Shown here: piece by piece, positions 6,563 through 12,760 of the stretch
How positions within the stretch are numbered: position 1 is the first letter of the stretch
Layout: every line of letters begins with the position of its first letter
Assembly: GCA_023410885.1 (NCBI GenBank)
Contig: JAEYPI010000004.1
Coordinates: 1-13,494, forward strand
Direction: 5' to 3'
DNA from: Bacillota bacterium
GTDB lineage: Bacteria > Bacillota > Clostridia > DSM-8532
Length of the DNA stretch: 13,494 nucleotides
The notes under the pieces: model-generated
Seen by the model: the letters and a program-made list of their open reading frames with translations, nothing else
What the model was told of the DNA's origin: nothing
The model's database searches: none
Program-made: the position numbers and the translations under genes

Positions 6563-7423
6563 TTACGAAGTAACAAGGTTTTGGGGAACCTGATCAAGAT
6601 CTTTGATTTTGATCTTATACTGTCTAGGTGAATCCCCTTTGGTTTTCCGAAAGGTCTTGGAAAACTGAAGGGGATCTTCGTATCCCACCGATCTTGCTAC
6701 ATCTCCGACGCTGAGCTGCTCATTTTGCAGAAGTGCGCAGGCTTTATCCATCCGATAGTCGATGATGAACTGCCTGGGGGAAACCCCCAGATGTCGGGAA
6801 AACAATGTGGATAAATAGCTGCGATCAATTTTAAGGGTCTTGGCCAAGGCTTCAACCGTTAAAGGACCGGCAAAGTTCTTCTCAATATATTCAATGGCTT
6901 TAGAGACATAACGGTCGGTGTTAAAGGCTTTATCGGTCATGGTCGAGCGTGATTTTTGGTTTTGAAGCAGATGGGCCAGAAAAAGGAAGAGATAGCCCGT
7001 CAGCATTAACTCGGAGGTGTTTTCATCTCTTGCCGCCACAATCATATCATTGAGGCTTTTGGTCAGGTACTCGGCCTTGCCAAAGCGGAATATGGGGTTT
7101 TGTTGACCTAATCCGGCTTTTTTGAGTATGTTCTCGGCCTTTAGTCCGTGAAAACCCACCCAAGAATAGGTCCAAGGCTGTTTACTGTCAGCCTCGTAAT
7201 GGACAATCTGTCCGGGGCAAATTAAAAAGCCTTGTCCGGCCTCAAGGGGATGGGTCATGCCATTGAGGGTGTAATAACCCTTTCCGGATAAGATTACATG
7301 GACAATATAGTGATCGCGAACGCCCGGCCCCCAGGTATAGCCGGGGGAGCATTCTTCAAAACCACATCTATAGACATTCAGATCTGTATTATTTTTATTT
7401 AAAATATAATATTTTTCAAGCAT
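6563..7423 (-). CDS. AraC-family transcriptional regulator next to the gal operon
   Basis: This 286-residue regulator has an AraC-type N-terminal sugar-sensing cupin (about 15-95, with HYIVHVILSGKGYYTLNG and QPWTYSWVGFHG, typical of MsmR-like sugar regulators). Two C-terminal HTH motifs follow: about 188-209 (LTVEALAKTLKIDRSYLSTLF) and about 237-262 (SVGDVARSVGYEDPLQFSKTFRK), then DSPRQYK. It diverges from galT, and the two predicted promoters overlap. It therefore probably controls galTK, perhaps with galactose or an alpha-galactoside as ligand. The ATG at 7423 was chosen because the protein then begins MLEKYYI, as is usual for the family. A GGGA lies 9 bases upstream and an AAGGA is too close to use. 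A GTG at 7453 is an alternative that would add ten residues without family likeness. Confidence 0.85.
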   Translation of the reverse strand: MLEKYYILNKNNTDLNVYRCGFEECSPGYTWGPGVRDHYIVHVILSGKGYYTLNGMTHPLEAGQGFLICPGQIVHYEADSKQPWTYSWVGFHGLKAENILKKAGLGQQNPIFRFGKAEYLTKSLNDMIVAARDENTSELMLTGYLFLFLAHLLQNQKSRSTMTDKAFNTDRYVSKAIEYIEKNFAGPLTVEALAKTLKIDRSYLSTLFSRHLGVSPRQFIIDYRMDKACALLQNEQLSVGDVARSVGYEDPLQFSKTFRKTKGDSPRQYKIKIKDLDQVPQNLVTS

Positions 7424-7466
7424 ATCCTTGCATCCCAAAGTTAACAATAGCACATAAACTAATCAC

Positions 7467-7495
7467 ATTGTAGCATTTACTGCCACGGGTTACAA
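7467..7495 (-). promoter_or_regulatory. Predicted promoter of the gal-adjacent AraC-type gene
   Basis: The minus strand reads TTGTAA (7490-7495), a 17-base gap and TACAAT (7467-7472). These match the sigma-A consensus at 4 of 6 and 5 of 6 positions. Transcription would start about 35-40 bases before the ATG at 7423. It overlaps the plus-strand gal promoter, so one polymerase or regulator would exclude the other. Confidence 0.45.
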
Positions 7496-7504
7496 TTCTA
7501 TAAT
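7476..7504 (+). promoter_or_regulatory. Predicted promoter of galTK
   Basis: TTTACT (7476-7481), a 17-base gap and a perfect TATAAT (7499-7504) point toward galT. The start would lie near 7511, just before the large hairpin, so the hairpin would form at the very 5' end of the galTK mRNA. The weak -35 fits activation by the divergent AraC-type protein. Confidence 0.5.
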
Positions 7505-7505
7505 T

Positions 7506-7592
7506 GGAGTCAAGGGAAGTCAGGGGGACGGTTCTCTGACTTCTCCGCAAAAAAGAAGTCAGAGAACCGTCCCCTGACTCCCTGACTCTCCT
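7506..7592. repeat. Long inverted repeat (25-bp stem) in the galT leader
   Basis: The left arm (7519-7544) and right arm (7554-7578) are perfect reverse complements over 25 base pairs apart from one extra G in the left arm, around a 9-base loop (7545-7553). Outside the core, GAGTCAAGGGAAGTCAG on the left and CTGACTCCCTGACTCTC on the right extend the pairing imperfectly to about 7506-7592. There is no T tract after the right arm, so it is not an intrinsic terminator. The GGGGACGGTTCT core recalls palindromic repeats that I associate with REP-type or IS200-like transposase (RAYT) families in Firmicutes. This is from memory, not a search. It lies between the gal promoter and the galT ribosome binding site. 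Confidence 0.8.
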
Positions 7593-7608
7593 CGAAAGGA
7601 AGATTGAT

Positions 7609-8583
7609 ATGGCAGAGCTTAGATGGCATCCCCTTATTCAGGATTGGGTGATGATTGCCTCCCATAGGCAGAACCGTCCCCAAATGCCAAAGGATTGGTG
7701 CCCTTTTTGTCCCTCAAGTGGCAATGTATCGGATTATGAGGTGGCGGAATACGACAATGACTTTCCCGCGTTGATGCAAAACCCTCCCGAGCCCGACGAG
7801 GTGGCCACTGATTTTTTTCAAGTGGCTCCGGCCTATGGCAAATGCGAGGTTATTCTTTATTCACCGCAACATACAGCCACATTACCTGAGTTAACCAACG
7901 TCCATATGAGGAAGCTGGTTGATCTATGGGTTGAGCGTTTTGAGGTCCTTCGTCAGGATGACAAAATCAAATATATTTTTATTTTTGAAAATCGCGGAGA
8001 AGTAGTGGGCGTGACTATGCCCCATCCCCATGGCCAGATTTATGGGTACCCCTTTATTCCTAAAAAGCTGGAATTGGAGCTAAAGTCCTGTCAGGAGCAT
8101 CATCATAAAACCGGTGAGTGCTTGATCTGTCGGATGCTTGCCGAGGAAAGGGCTTTTAACGAGCGCGTTATTTTTGAGAATGAAGATTTTTCGGTGGTCT
8201 TACCTTTCTTTACGGAATATCCCTACGGGGTTTACATTCTGCAAAGGAGCCATAAGCAGAATATCACACAGCTCAATGATCGGGAAAAAGATAATCTGGC
8301 AAAAACCATCCGCCAGACAGTAGGCATGCTGGATTCCTTATTTGATAAACCCTTTCCCTATATGATGTGTATGCATCAGGAGCCTGTAAACAGCGGAGAT
8401 TATTCGGAAGTCTACCATTTCCATATTGAGTTTTTCCCACCCATGCGTTCAGATGTGAAGCAAAAGTTCAATGCTTCCAGCGAGACCGGTGCATGGGCCC
8501 ATTGTAACCCCACAGCGCCTGAGGAAAAGGCTCAAGAGCTTCGAGAGGCCTATCGTAAGTTTATGGCATCGGACCGAGTCTAA
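7609..8583 (+). CDS. galT: Galactose-1-phosphate uridylyltransferase
   Basis: This 324-residue class I GalT of the HIT superfamily transfers UMP from UDP-glucose to galactose 1-phosphate in the Leloir pathway. The active-site motif HPHGQ is at residues 139-143, with His141 as the uridylylated nucleophile. Cys31, Cys34 and His88, together with His139, match the zinc site of the E. coli enzyme (Cys52, Cys55, His115, His164). The C-terminal HFHIEFFPP is the second HIT-like half. It is a little shorter than E. coli GalT (348 residues). The start follows AAAGGAAG. galK begins 33 bases after its stop, so the two form an operon. galE and galM are not in the window and are probably elsewhere. Confidence 0.95.
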   Translation: MAELRWHPLIQDWVMIASHRQNRPQMPKDWCPFCPSSGNVSDYEVAEYDNDFPALMQNPPEPDEVATDFFQVAPAYGKCEVILYSPQHTATLPELTNVHMRKLVDLWVERFEVLRQDDKIKYIFIFENRGEVVGVTMPHPHGQIYGYPFIPKKLELELKSCQEHHHKTGECLICRMLAEERAFNERVIFENEDFSVVLPFFTEYPYGVYILQRSHKQNITQLNDREKDNLAKTIRQTVGMLDSLFDKPFPYMMCMHQEPVNSGDYSEVYHFHIEFFPPMRSDVKQKFNASSETGAWAHCNPTAPEEKAQELREAYRKFMASDRV

Positions 8584-8600
8584 GGATGATGTACAGTGCT

Positions 8601-8608
8601 AAGGAGGA
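8601..8608 (+). promoter_or_regulatory. Shine-Dalgarno site that sets the galK start
   Basis: AAGGAGGA ends 8 bases before the ATG at 8617. It excludes the earlier in-frame start at 8596, which would place the ribosome binding site inside the coding sequence. Confidence 0.8.
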
Positions 8609-8616
8609 ATGGAGTA

Positions 8617-9801
8617 ATGGATAAAAAGGCATTTGTTTCAAGGTTTATCAGCTATTTTGGCGGAAAAACTGAAGGGATTCGATTCTTTACCTCGCCGGGA
8701 CGTGTCAATCTTATTGGCGAGCATACCGATTACAATGGCGGCTTTGTCTTTCCGGCAGCTCTGACACTGGCAACCACCATTGTGGCAAGGCCGAGGCAGG
8801 ATCGCAGGATCAATCTAATAGCCACCGATTTGGAGAAAATGGTGGAGGCCGACTTGGATAATCTCTCGGCCTATAAAGATCTCTCTTGGGGCAATTACCA
8901 GCTAGGTGTGGCCGACGAGCTTCAAAAGGCAGGCTACTCCTTGATGGGATGTGACCTGATGTATGAGGATAAGGTGCCCTTAGGAAGCGGTTTATCCTCC
9001 TCTGCTGCTATTGAAGTGGCCACAGCCATTGCTTTAGTGAGCCTTGGTGATCAGCGCTACGGCCGGGATAAAGCCATTGACAAGATTGAAATGGCTCTTA
9101 TATCCCAAAGAGCCGAGCACAATTTTGTTGGGGTTAAATGTGGCATCATGGACCAGTTTGCATCGGCCATGGGCAAGCAGGATCATGCGATTTTTCTGGA
9201 TTGCCGTGACCTGACCTATGAATGGGTGCCCATTGAGCTGTCAGGGTATTCCCTCGTTATTGGCAATACCAATAAAAAACGAAGTCTTGGTGAAGGCAAA
9301 TATAATGAGCGACGGGCGGAGTGCGAGGCAGGCCTGGCGGTCTTACAGAAGGTGTTACCCCATGCCACCTGCCTACGAGATGTGACAAAGATGGATTTTG
9401 AACGCCATCAGCAGCTCATTGAAAATGAAACCATAAAAAAACGTGTCGCCCATGTAGTCTATGAGGATGAGCGGGTTCTCGAATCTGTAAAAGCCTTGAA
9501 GGACGGAAATCTTAAGCTTTTCGGACAATTGATGAATCAATCCCATGATTCCTTGCGTGATCTTTATGAGGTGACGGGAGTTGAATTGGACACCTTGGTA
9601 GAAGAGGCCAGAAAAGTGGAGGGTGTGATGGGTTCCCGAATGACGGGTGCGGGATTTGGTGGCTGTACGGTCAGTCTTGTCCACAATGACGCCATTGACA
9701 CTTTTGTGTCTAAGGTTGGTCAGGCCTATCGGGATAAAATAGGGTATTCGGCGAGCTTTTATGTGTCAGAAATCGGAGAAGGCGGCAGAGAAATAGGGTA
9801 G
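8617..9801 (+). CDS. galK: Galactokinase
   Basis: This 394-residue GHMP-family kinase phosphorylates galactose at O1 with ATP, the first committed step of the Leloir pathway, in the cytoplasm. The galactokinase signature GRVNLIGEHTDYNGG is at residues 28-42. The ATP-binding loop LGSGLSSSA is at 122-130. The catalytic-base Asp is Asp179 in GIMDQFASAMG. The third GHMP motif MTGAGFGGC is at 342-350. Length is normal for bacterial GalK. It follows galT by 33 bases with a very strong AAGGAGGA site of its own. Transcription probably ends at the terminator at 9903-9927. Confidence 0.96.
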   Translation: MDKKAFVSRFISYFGGKTEGIRFFTSPGRVNLIGEHTDYNGGFVFPAALTLATTIVARPRQDRRINLIATDLEKMVEADLDNLSAYKDLSWGNYQLGVADELQKAGYSLMGCDLMYEDKVPLGSGLSSSAAIEVATAIALVSLGDQRYGRDKAIDKIEMALISQRAEHNFVGVKCGIMDQFASAMGKQDHAIFLDCRDLTYEWVPIELSGYSLVIGNTNKKRSLGEGKYNERRAECEAGLAVLQKVLPHATCLRDVTKMDFERHQQLIENETIKKRVAHVVYEDERVLESVKALKDGNLKLFGQLMNQSHDSLRDLYEVTGVELDTLVEEARKVEGVMGSRMTGAGFGGCTVSLVHNDAIDTFVSKVGQAYRDKIGYSASFYVSEIGEGGREIG

Positions 9802-9802
9802 C

Positions 9803-9960
9803 AGGTCCTTACCGTGCCGGGCCTATCGGTGGGTAATCATTGAAAGCACCCATGAAGCCATCATTGACTAGGGAGTCTTCGCCCGTGTGACTGTTTACTT
9901 GGAGCACCCCATTAGGGGTGCTTTTTTGAATTTTGGTGGGCGAATGCAGGGACACATGCT
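9803..9960 (+). pseudogene. Possible decayed fragment of a large serine recombinase
   Basis: One plus-strand frame (9821-9868) reads AYRWVIIESTHEAIID, then after a TAG continues GVFARVTVYLEHP. The pattern of a Trp, an N/ST-HE-A/P-IID block and then F-x-x-V resembles the 'Recombinase' domain (PF07508) of large serine recombinases. A single internal stop and the loss of everything else would make it a relic. The match is about 30 residues read by eye, so chance is not excluded. The galK terminator lies within the same frame. The rest of the gap up to the purA promoter holds nothing recognisable. Confidence 0.35.
9903..9927 (+). terminator. Intrinsic terminator after galK
   Basis: AGCACCCC (9903-9910), the loop ATTA, and GGGGTGCT (9915-9922) form a perfect 8-base-pair, GC-rich stem that runs directly into six T residues (9922-9927). 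It lies about 100 bases after the galK stop and would end the galTK transcript. Confidence 0.9.
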
Positions 9961-9982
9961 TCAATAGCGGACAAGAATATAT

Positions 9983-10011
9983 TTGCATAAAGGGTTTGTA
10001 CCCTATATAAT
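9983..10011 (+). promoter_or_regulatory. purA: Predicted strong sigma-A promoter of purA
   Basis: TTGCAT (9983-9988), a 17-base spacer and a perfect TATAAT (10006-10011). The start would be near 10018, leaving a leader of about 110 bases. The spacer itself contains AGGGT-TTGT-ACCCT (9991-10004), a small inverted repeat that could be an operator. Confidence 0.7.
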
Positions 10012-10050
10012 ATTAGTGCCGACTGGATAACATAAAATGTGTTAATTTTG

Positions 10051-10081
10051 GACCAGAACGAATAGGGTAGTCAAACTGGTC
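10051..10081 (+). promoter_or_regulatory. Weak inverted repeat in the purA leader
   Basis: GACCAG (10051-10056) and CTGGTC (10076-10081) are perfect complements around a 19-base loop, followed by an AT-rich stretch (TTTAATAAAATTTT). It could be a weak leader hairpin or an operator. No purine riboswitch core or clear PurR box pair was recognised around it. Confidence 0.25.
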
Positions 10082-10130
10082 TTTAATAAAATTTTGCTTT
10101 GGGTTAATTTGGTATGGGAGGTACGGTTAT

Positions 10131-11411
10131 ATGGCAGGAATCGTGGTTATTGGAACACAATGGGGAGATGAAGGTAAAGGTAAATATATTGATATTCTAT
10201 CAAGTGACACCGATTATGTGGTTCGTTTCTCAGGAGGCAATAATGCAGGTCATACTATTGTTCATGAAGGTGTAAAATACGCTCTGCACCTTATTCCTTC
10301 AGGGATTTTACGAAAAGACATTACCTGTATTGTTGCCAATGGTGTGGTAGTAGATCCTTCTGTCATCCTAATGGAAATTGATCGACTTAAAGGACAGAAT
10401 GTAGAAATGGCTACGCTTTACATCAGCGACAGAGCGCATGTCATCATGCCTTGGCACACCACCCTTGACGCTCTCCAAGAGCGCATGAGGGAAAAGGATG
10501 GCCTTGGTATCGGAACGACAAAACGAGGAATCGGACCTGCTTATTCCGATAAGGCCGAACGTTCCGGTATTCGTATGGGCGATCTGATGGATGCTGAAAC
10601 CTTCAAAGAAAAGGTTTATGCCAATATTGAGGTGAAAAATGCCATCATTGAAAAGGTTTATGGGGGAATAGCCTTGGATCCCGAAAAGATTATTGAGGAG
10701 TATCTTGTTTATGCGGAACGCCTCAGACCCTATGTGCGTGATGTCAACTCCTTGATTCATGTTGCACTTGAACAGGATAAGATGGTCTTATTTGAAGGCG
10801 CTCAGGCGACCTTCCTGGATATCGACTTCGGCACCTATCCTTATGTAACCTCTTCCAATCCTATTGCCGGTGGTGTTTGTACCGGCGCAGGTGTTGGCCC
10901 CAGAATGATAAAGGATGTATTGGGCGTTATGAAAGCCTATACCTCCCGTGTTGGTTCAGGTCCCTTCGTCACTGAGCAAGATAATGAAGTAGGCAATCAG
11001 ATCAGAGAGCTTGGTCATGAATACGGCACTACCACAGGGCGTCCACGCCGTTGTGGCTGGTTGGATGCAGTCATGCTCAAATATGCCGCCCGAGTTAACG
11101 GGTTAACGGGGTTATGTATGAACCACTTGGATACCATCGGCAAGCTGGATACAATAAAGCTCTGTGTCGGCTATAAGTTGGATGGCAAGGTTATTGATTA
11201 TTACCCCTCAAACCTTAAAGAATTGGCTCGCTGTGAGCCTGTCTACGAGGAATTCGAGGGATGGAAGGATATTGATATCTCTAAGGCGAGACGTTTTGAC
11301 TCGCTGCCGGAAGCAGCCAAGCGCTATGTCAGAAGAATCGAAGATGTAACTAAGGTTCCCATTAAATATATAGGTGTGGGACCAGATAGGGAACAGACAA
11401 TAACCATGTAG
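10131..11411 (+). CDS. purA: Adenylosuccinate synthetase
   Basis: This 426-residue enzyme joins IMP and aspartate with GTP to make adenylosuccinate, the first step from IMP to AMP. The N-terminal GTP-binding loop QWGDEGKGK is at residues 10-18 with catalytic Asp13. Catalytic His41 is in GGNNAGHTIV. The second signature is GIGTTKRGIGPAYSDK, and GPFVTEQ and GTTTGRPRRCGW are the IMP/aspartate side. The residue after GKGK is Tyr, where Ile, Leu or Val is more usual. Length is typical. GGGAGGT (10116-10122) lies 8 bases before the ATG. It has its own promoter and terminator, so it is a single-gene housekeeping unit between accessory sugar loci. Confidence 0.97.
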   Translation: MAGIVVIGTQWGDEGKGKYIDILSSDTDYVVRFSGGNNAGHTIVHEGVKYALHLIPSGILRKDITCIVANGVVVDPSVILMEIDRLKGQNVEMATLYISDRAHVIMPWHTTLDALQERMREKDGLGIGTTKRGIGPAYSDKAERSGIRMGDLMDAETFKEKVYANIEVKNAIIEKVYGGIALDPEKIIEEYLVYAERLRPYVRDVNSLIHVALEQDKMVLFEGAQATFLDIDFGTYPYVTSSNPIAGGVCTGAGVGPRMIKDVLGVMKAYTSRVGSGPFVTEQDNEVGNQIRELGHEYGTTTGRPRRCGWLDAVMLKYAARVNGLTGLCMNHLDTIGKLDTIKLCVGYKLDGKVIDYYPSNLKELARCEPVYEEFEGWKDIDISKARRFDSLPEAAKRYVRRIEDVTKVPIKYIGVGPDREQTITM

Positions 11412-11434
11412 TAGCAACTGGAGCAAAAAGTCTA

Positions 11435-11511
11435 TGGGCTGAGTATCACATATTTCGAAGAAATATGTGAGTGCGAAGCAAGGAAAGCGAGCTCCTGGAA
11501 CTGTACGCGCT
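11435..11511 (+). repeat. Structured repeat in the purA 3' region, copy 1
   Basis: This copy of about 77 bases begins GGGCTGAGTATC. It contains an 11-base-pair hairpin (11446-11456 with 11460-11470, loop GAA), then GTGCGAAGCAAGGAAAGC, and ends with GGAACTGTACG. A second short pairing, AGCG (11486-11489) with CGCT (11508-11511), closes the 3' half. It is nearly identical to copy 2, whose start is 102 bases later. Confidence 0.8.
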
Positions 11512-11536
11512 AATTGCAGCAAATCCAAAACAACAT

Positions 11537-11614
11537 TGGGCTGAGTATCGCATATTTCGTTAGAAATATGCGAGTGCGAAGCAAGGAAAGCAAGCTTCCG
11601 GAACTGTACGTGTT
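11537..11614 (+). repeat. Structured repeat in the purA 3' region, copy 2
   Basis: Matches copy 1 along its whole length with a few changes. The hairpin is 11548-11558 paired with 11563-11573, loop GTTA. The A-T pair of copy 1 (11448/11468) is a G-C pair here (11550/11571), a compensatory change that keeps the stem. The second pairing is AGCA (11589-11592) with TGTT (11611-11614), where a G-C pair of copy 1 has become A-T. This is evidence that structure is being kept, in RNA or in single-stranded DNA. Confidence 0.8.
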
Positions 11615-11620
11615 AGTAAA

Positions 11621-11667
11621 ACCATACTATTAAGCAGTATAACGAAGTAAAGTATGCTCCTGAAACT
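11621..11667 (+). repeat. Degraded third copy of the structured repeat
   Basis: The layout of copies 1 and 2 continues. A short hairpin ATACT/AGTAT (11624-11628 with 11636-11640) is followed by CGAAGTAAAG and GCTCCTGAAACT, matching the CGAAGCAAGG and GCTCCTGGAACT parts of copy 1. CATACT (11623-11628) can also pair with AGTATG (11651-11656), so two folds compete. The call is less certain than for the first two copies. Confidence 0.45.
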
Positions 11668-11698
11668 ATCACACTCATAAACGAAACTATAACAAAAG

Positions 11699-11729
11699 AC
11701 CGGCCTGCACCATGCAAGCCGGTTTTTTT
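11699..11729 (+). terminator. Intrinsic terminator closing the purA unit
   Basis: ACCGGC (11699-11704) pairs with GCCGGT (11718-11723). Inside it TGCA pairs with TGCA across a CCA loop after one mismatch. Seven T residues follow (11723-11729). It lies about 290 bases after the purA stop, so the structured repeats would be part of the purA transcript. A short A-rich stretch on the other side may let it also stop pgmB transcription from the opposite direction. Confidence 0.85.
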
Positions 11730-11758
11730 AGTAAAATCCATCCAATTTAGCCACGGGA

Positions 11759-12412
11759 TTATAAATCTACTATCTCTTTAGGAACTACCTCGTACAAACC
11801 TCTGACTATTCTATCGTAGCCTTGAAGATTTTCCGGTTTACCCACCGCGACAGCTTTCATACCTGCGATTTTTGCAGCTTCAATGCCGGCCTGGGCATCC
11901 TCGAAGACAACACAGGCCTCGGGTTCCAAGCCGAACGCCTGAGCTCCCAGCAAAAAAACCTCCGGATCAGGTTTAGCCTTTGTGGTTTTTGTTCCATCAA
12001 TTATGGCATCAAAATAGGGAGTAAGCTTGAGATTATTCAAAATAAGCATCGCATTTTTGCTGGCGGAGCCCAAAGCGATTTTAATTCCCAAGTCTTTAAA
12101 ACCTTTAAGACAAGTCACTGTTCCTTTCAATATTTCGCTTTCATCGATTTTTGAAATATAGGCCACATACCATTCGTTTTTTCTCGTGGTCATTTCGACC
12201 ATTTCACTCTCTGAAAAACTTCCCAGAAGACCACCGACTTCCAGCAGAATTTCCAAGGAGCGCATACGCGAGACTCCTTTAAGCCTTTCATTGTCCTTCT
12301 CGCTGAAGTTAAAGCCCAATTCGTTGGCAAGTCTTTGCCAGGCAAGGAAATGATATTTGGCCGTGTCGACAATGACACCGTCTAAATCAAAAAGTGCTGC
12401 TTTGATTGGCAT
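11759..12412 (-). CDS. pgmB: Beta-phosphoglucomutase
   Basis: This is a 217-residue HAD-superfamily protein of the beta-phosphoglucomutase type. It converts beta-D-glucose 1-phosphate to glucose 6-phosphate through an aspartyl phosphate and a glucose 1,6-bisphosphate intermediate. The nucleophile Asp9 and acid/base Asp11 lie in FDLDGVIVDT. The substrate-specificity motif GVSR is at 46-49. HAD motif II is Ser116 in GSASK, motif III is Lys147 in KAKPDP, and the acidic pair for magnesium is Glu171-Asp172. Length fits PgmB (about 220). CGGAGGT lies 7 bases before the ATG. It diverges from a GH65 phosphorylase gene, whose inverting members release beta-glucose 1-phosphate, so the two are a functional pair. 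Confidence 0.92.
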   Translation of the reverse strand: MPIKAALFDLDGVIVDTAKYHFLAWQRLANELGFNFSEKDNERLKGVSRMRSLEILLEVGGLLGSFSESEMVEMTTRKNEWYVAYISKIDESEILKGTVTCLKGFKDLGIKIALGSASKNAMLILNNLKLTPYFDAIIDGTKTTKAKPDPEVFLLGAQAFGLEPEACVVFEDAQAGIEAAKIAGMKAVAVGKPENLQGYDRIVRGLYEVVPKEIVDL

Positions 12413-12479
12413 GACAGATACCTCCGGATCGCAAGAGATAAGGGCTGCTCATGGATTATAATCGACGCTATTTTCCAAT

Positions 12480-12508
12480 ATCATACTGTAAAATGTAAGT
12501 TAAGTCAA
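12480..12508 (-). promoter_or_regulatory. pgmB: Predicted promoter of pgmB
   Basis: The minus strand reads TTGACT (12503-12508), 17 bases, then TATGAT (12480-12485), each 5 of 6 to consensus. Transcription would start about 60 bases before the ATG at 12412. A TATAAT closer to the gene (about 12465) has no matching -35 at the right distance. Confidence 0.6.
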
Positions 12509-12579
12509 GAAAGGGATGGTTAAACGATAAATGACGAAAAAATGTAAATCTAGGGTATAGCCTTGGCTTTGGTATGCCA

Positions 12580-12608
12580 TAGACAAAATATTCCCCAAAT
12601 TATATAAT
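12580..12608 (+). promoter_or_regulatory. Predicted upstream promoter of the GH65 gene
   Basis: TAGACA (12580-12585), a 17-base gap and a perfect TATAAT (12603-12608) give a strong sigma-A match pointing at the GH65 gene, with a leader of about 145 bases. A small GGGT-GCG-ACCC hairpin follows the -10 closely. Confidence 0.6.
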
Positions 12609-12675
12609 CACAGGGTGCGACCCCTTATCCTTCATAGGTCATATTTCGTTCAAAAGAAGTAGAGGACGGGGATTT

Positions 12676-12715
12676 TTGAGATGCACTTGGATAGAACTGT
12701 ATGATGAAAATCATA
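12676..12715 (+). promoter_or_regulatory. Second promoter of the GH65 gene with an overlapping operator-like palindrome
   Basis: TTGAGA (12676-12681), an 18-base gap and TATGAT (12700-12705). The -10 is the left arm of a perfect inverted repeat TATGAT-GAAA-ATCATA (12700-12715). A protein bound there would block polymerase. The other side of the gap, from 12509 to 12579, shows nothing recognisable. Confidence 0.4.
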
Positions 12716-12760
12716 TCAGCCTTGAGATCGGGATAGAATAAACCCACGGAGGTTTTATAA

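Noticed and set aside
7481..7494. TGCCACGGGTTACA / TGTAACCCGTGGCA, resembling a CcpA catabolite (cre) box between the divergent gal promoters
   Set aside because: The outer TG...CA is present, but the central CG is shifted by one base and the inner symmetry does not fit the cre consensus.
7519..7578. The galT leader hairpin as an intrinsic terminator or attenuator
   Set aside because: No T tract follows either arm on either strand, and no alternative antiterminator fold is evident.
10018..10130. Purine riboswitch or PurR box pair in the purA leader
   Set aside because: The conserved purine aptamer core sequences are absent, and no two inverted CGAA-type boxes at the expected spacing were found.
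11435..11667. The repeats after purA as a CRISPR array
   Set aside because: There are only two clear copies plus a degraded one. The unit is too long, the spacing is unlike a spacer series, and no cas genes are present.
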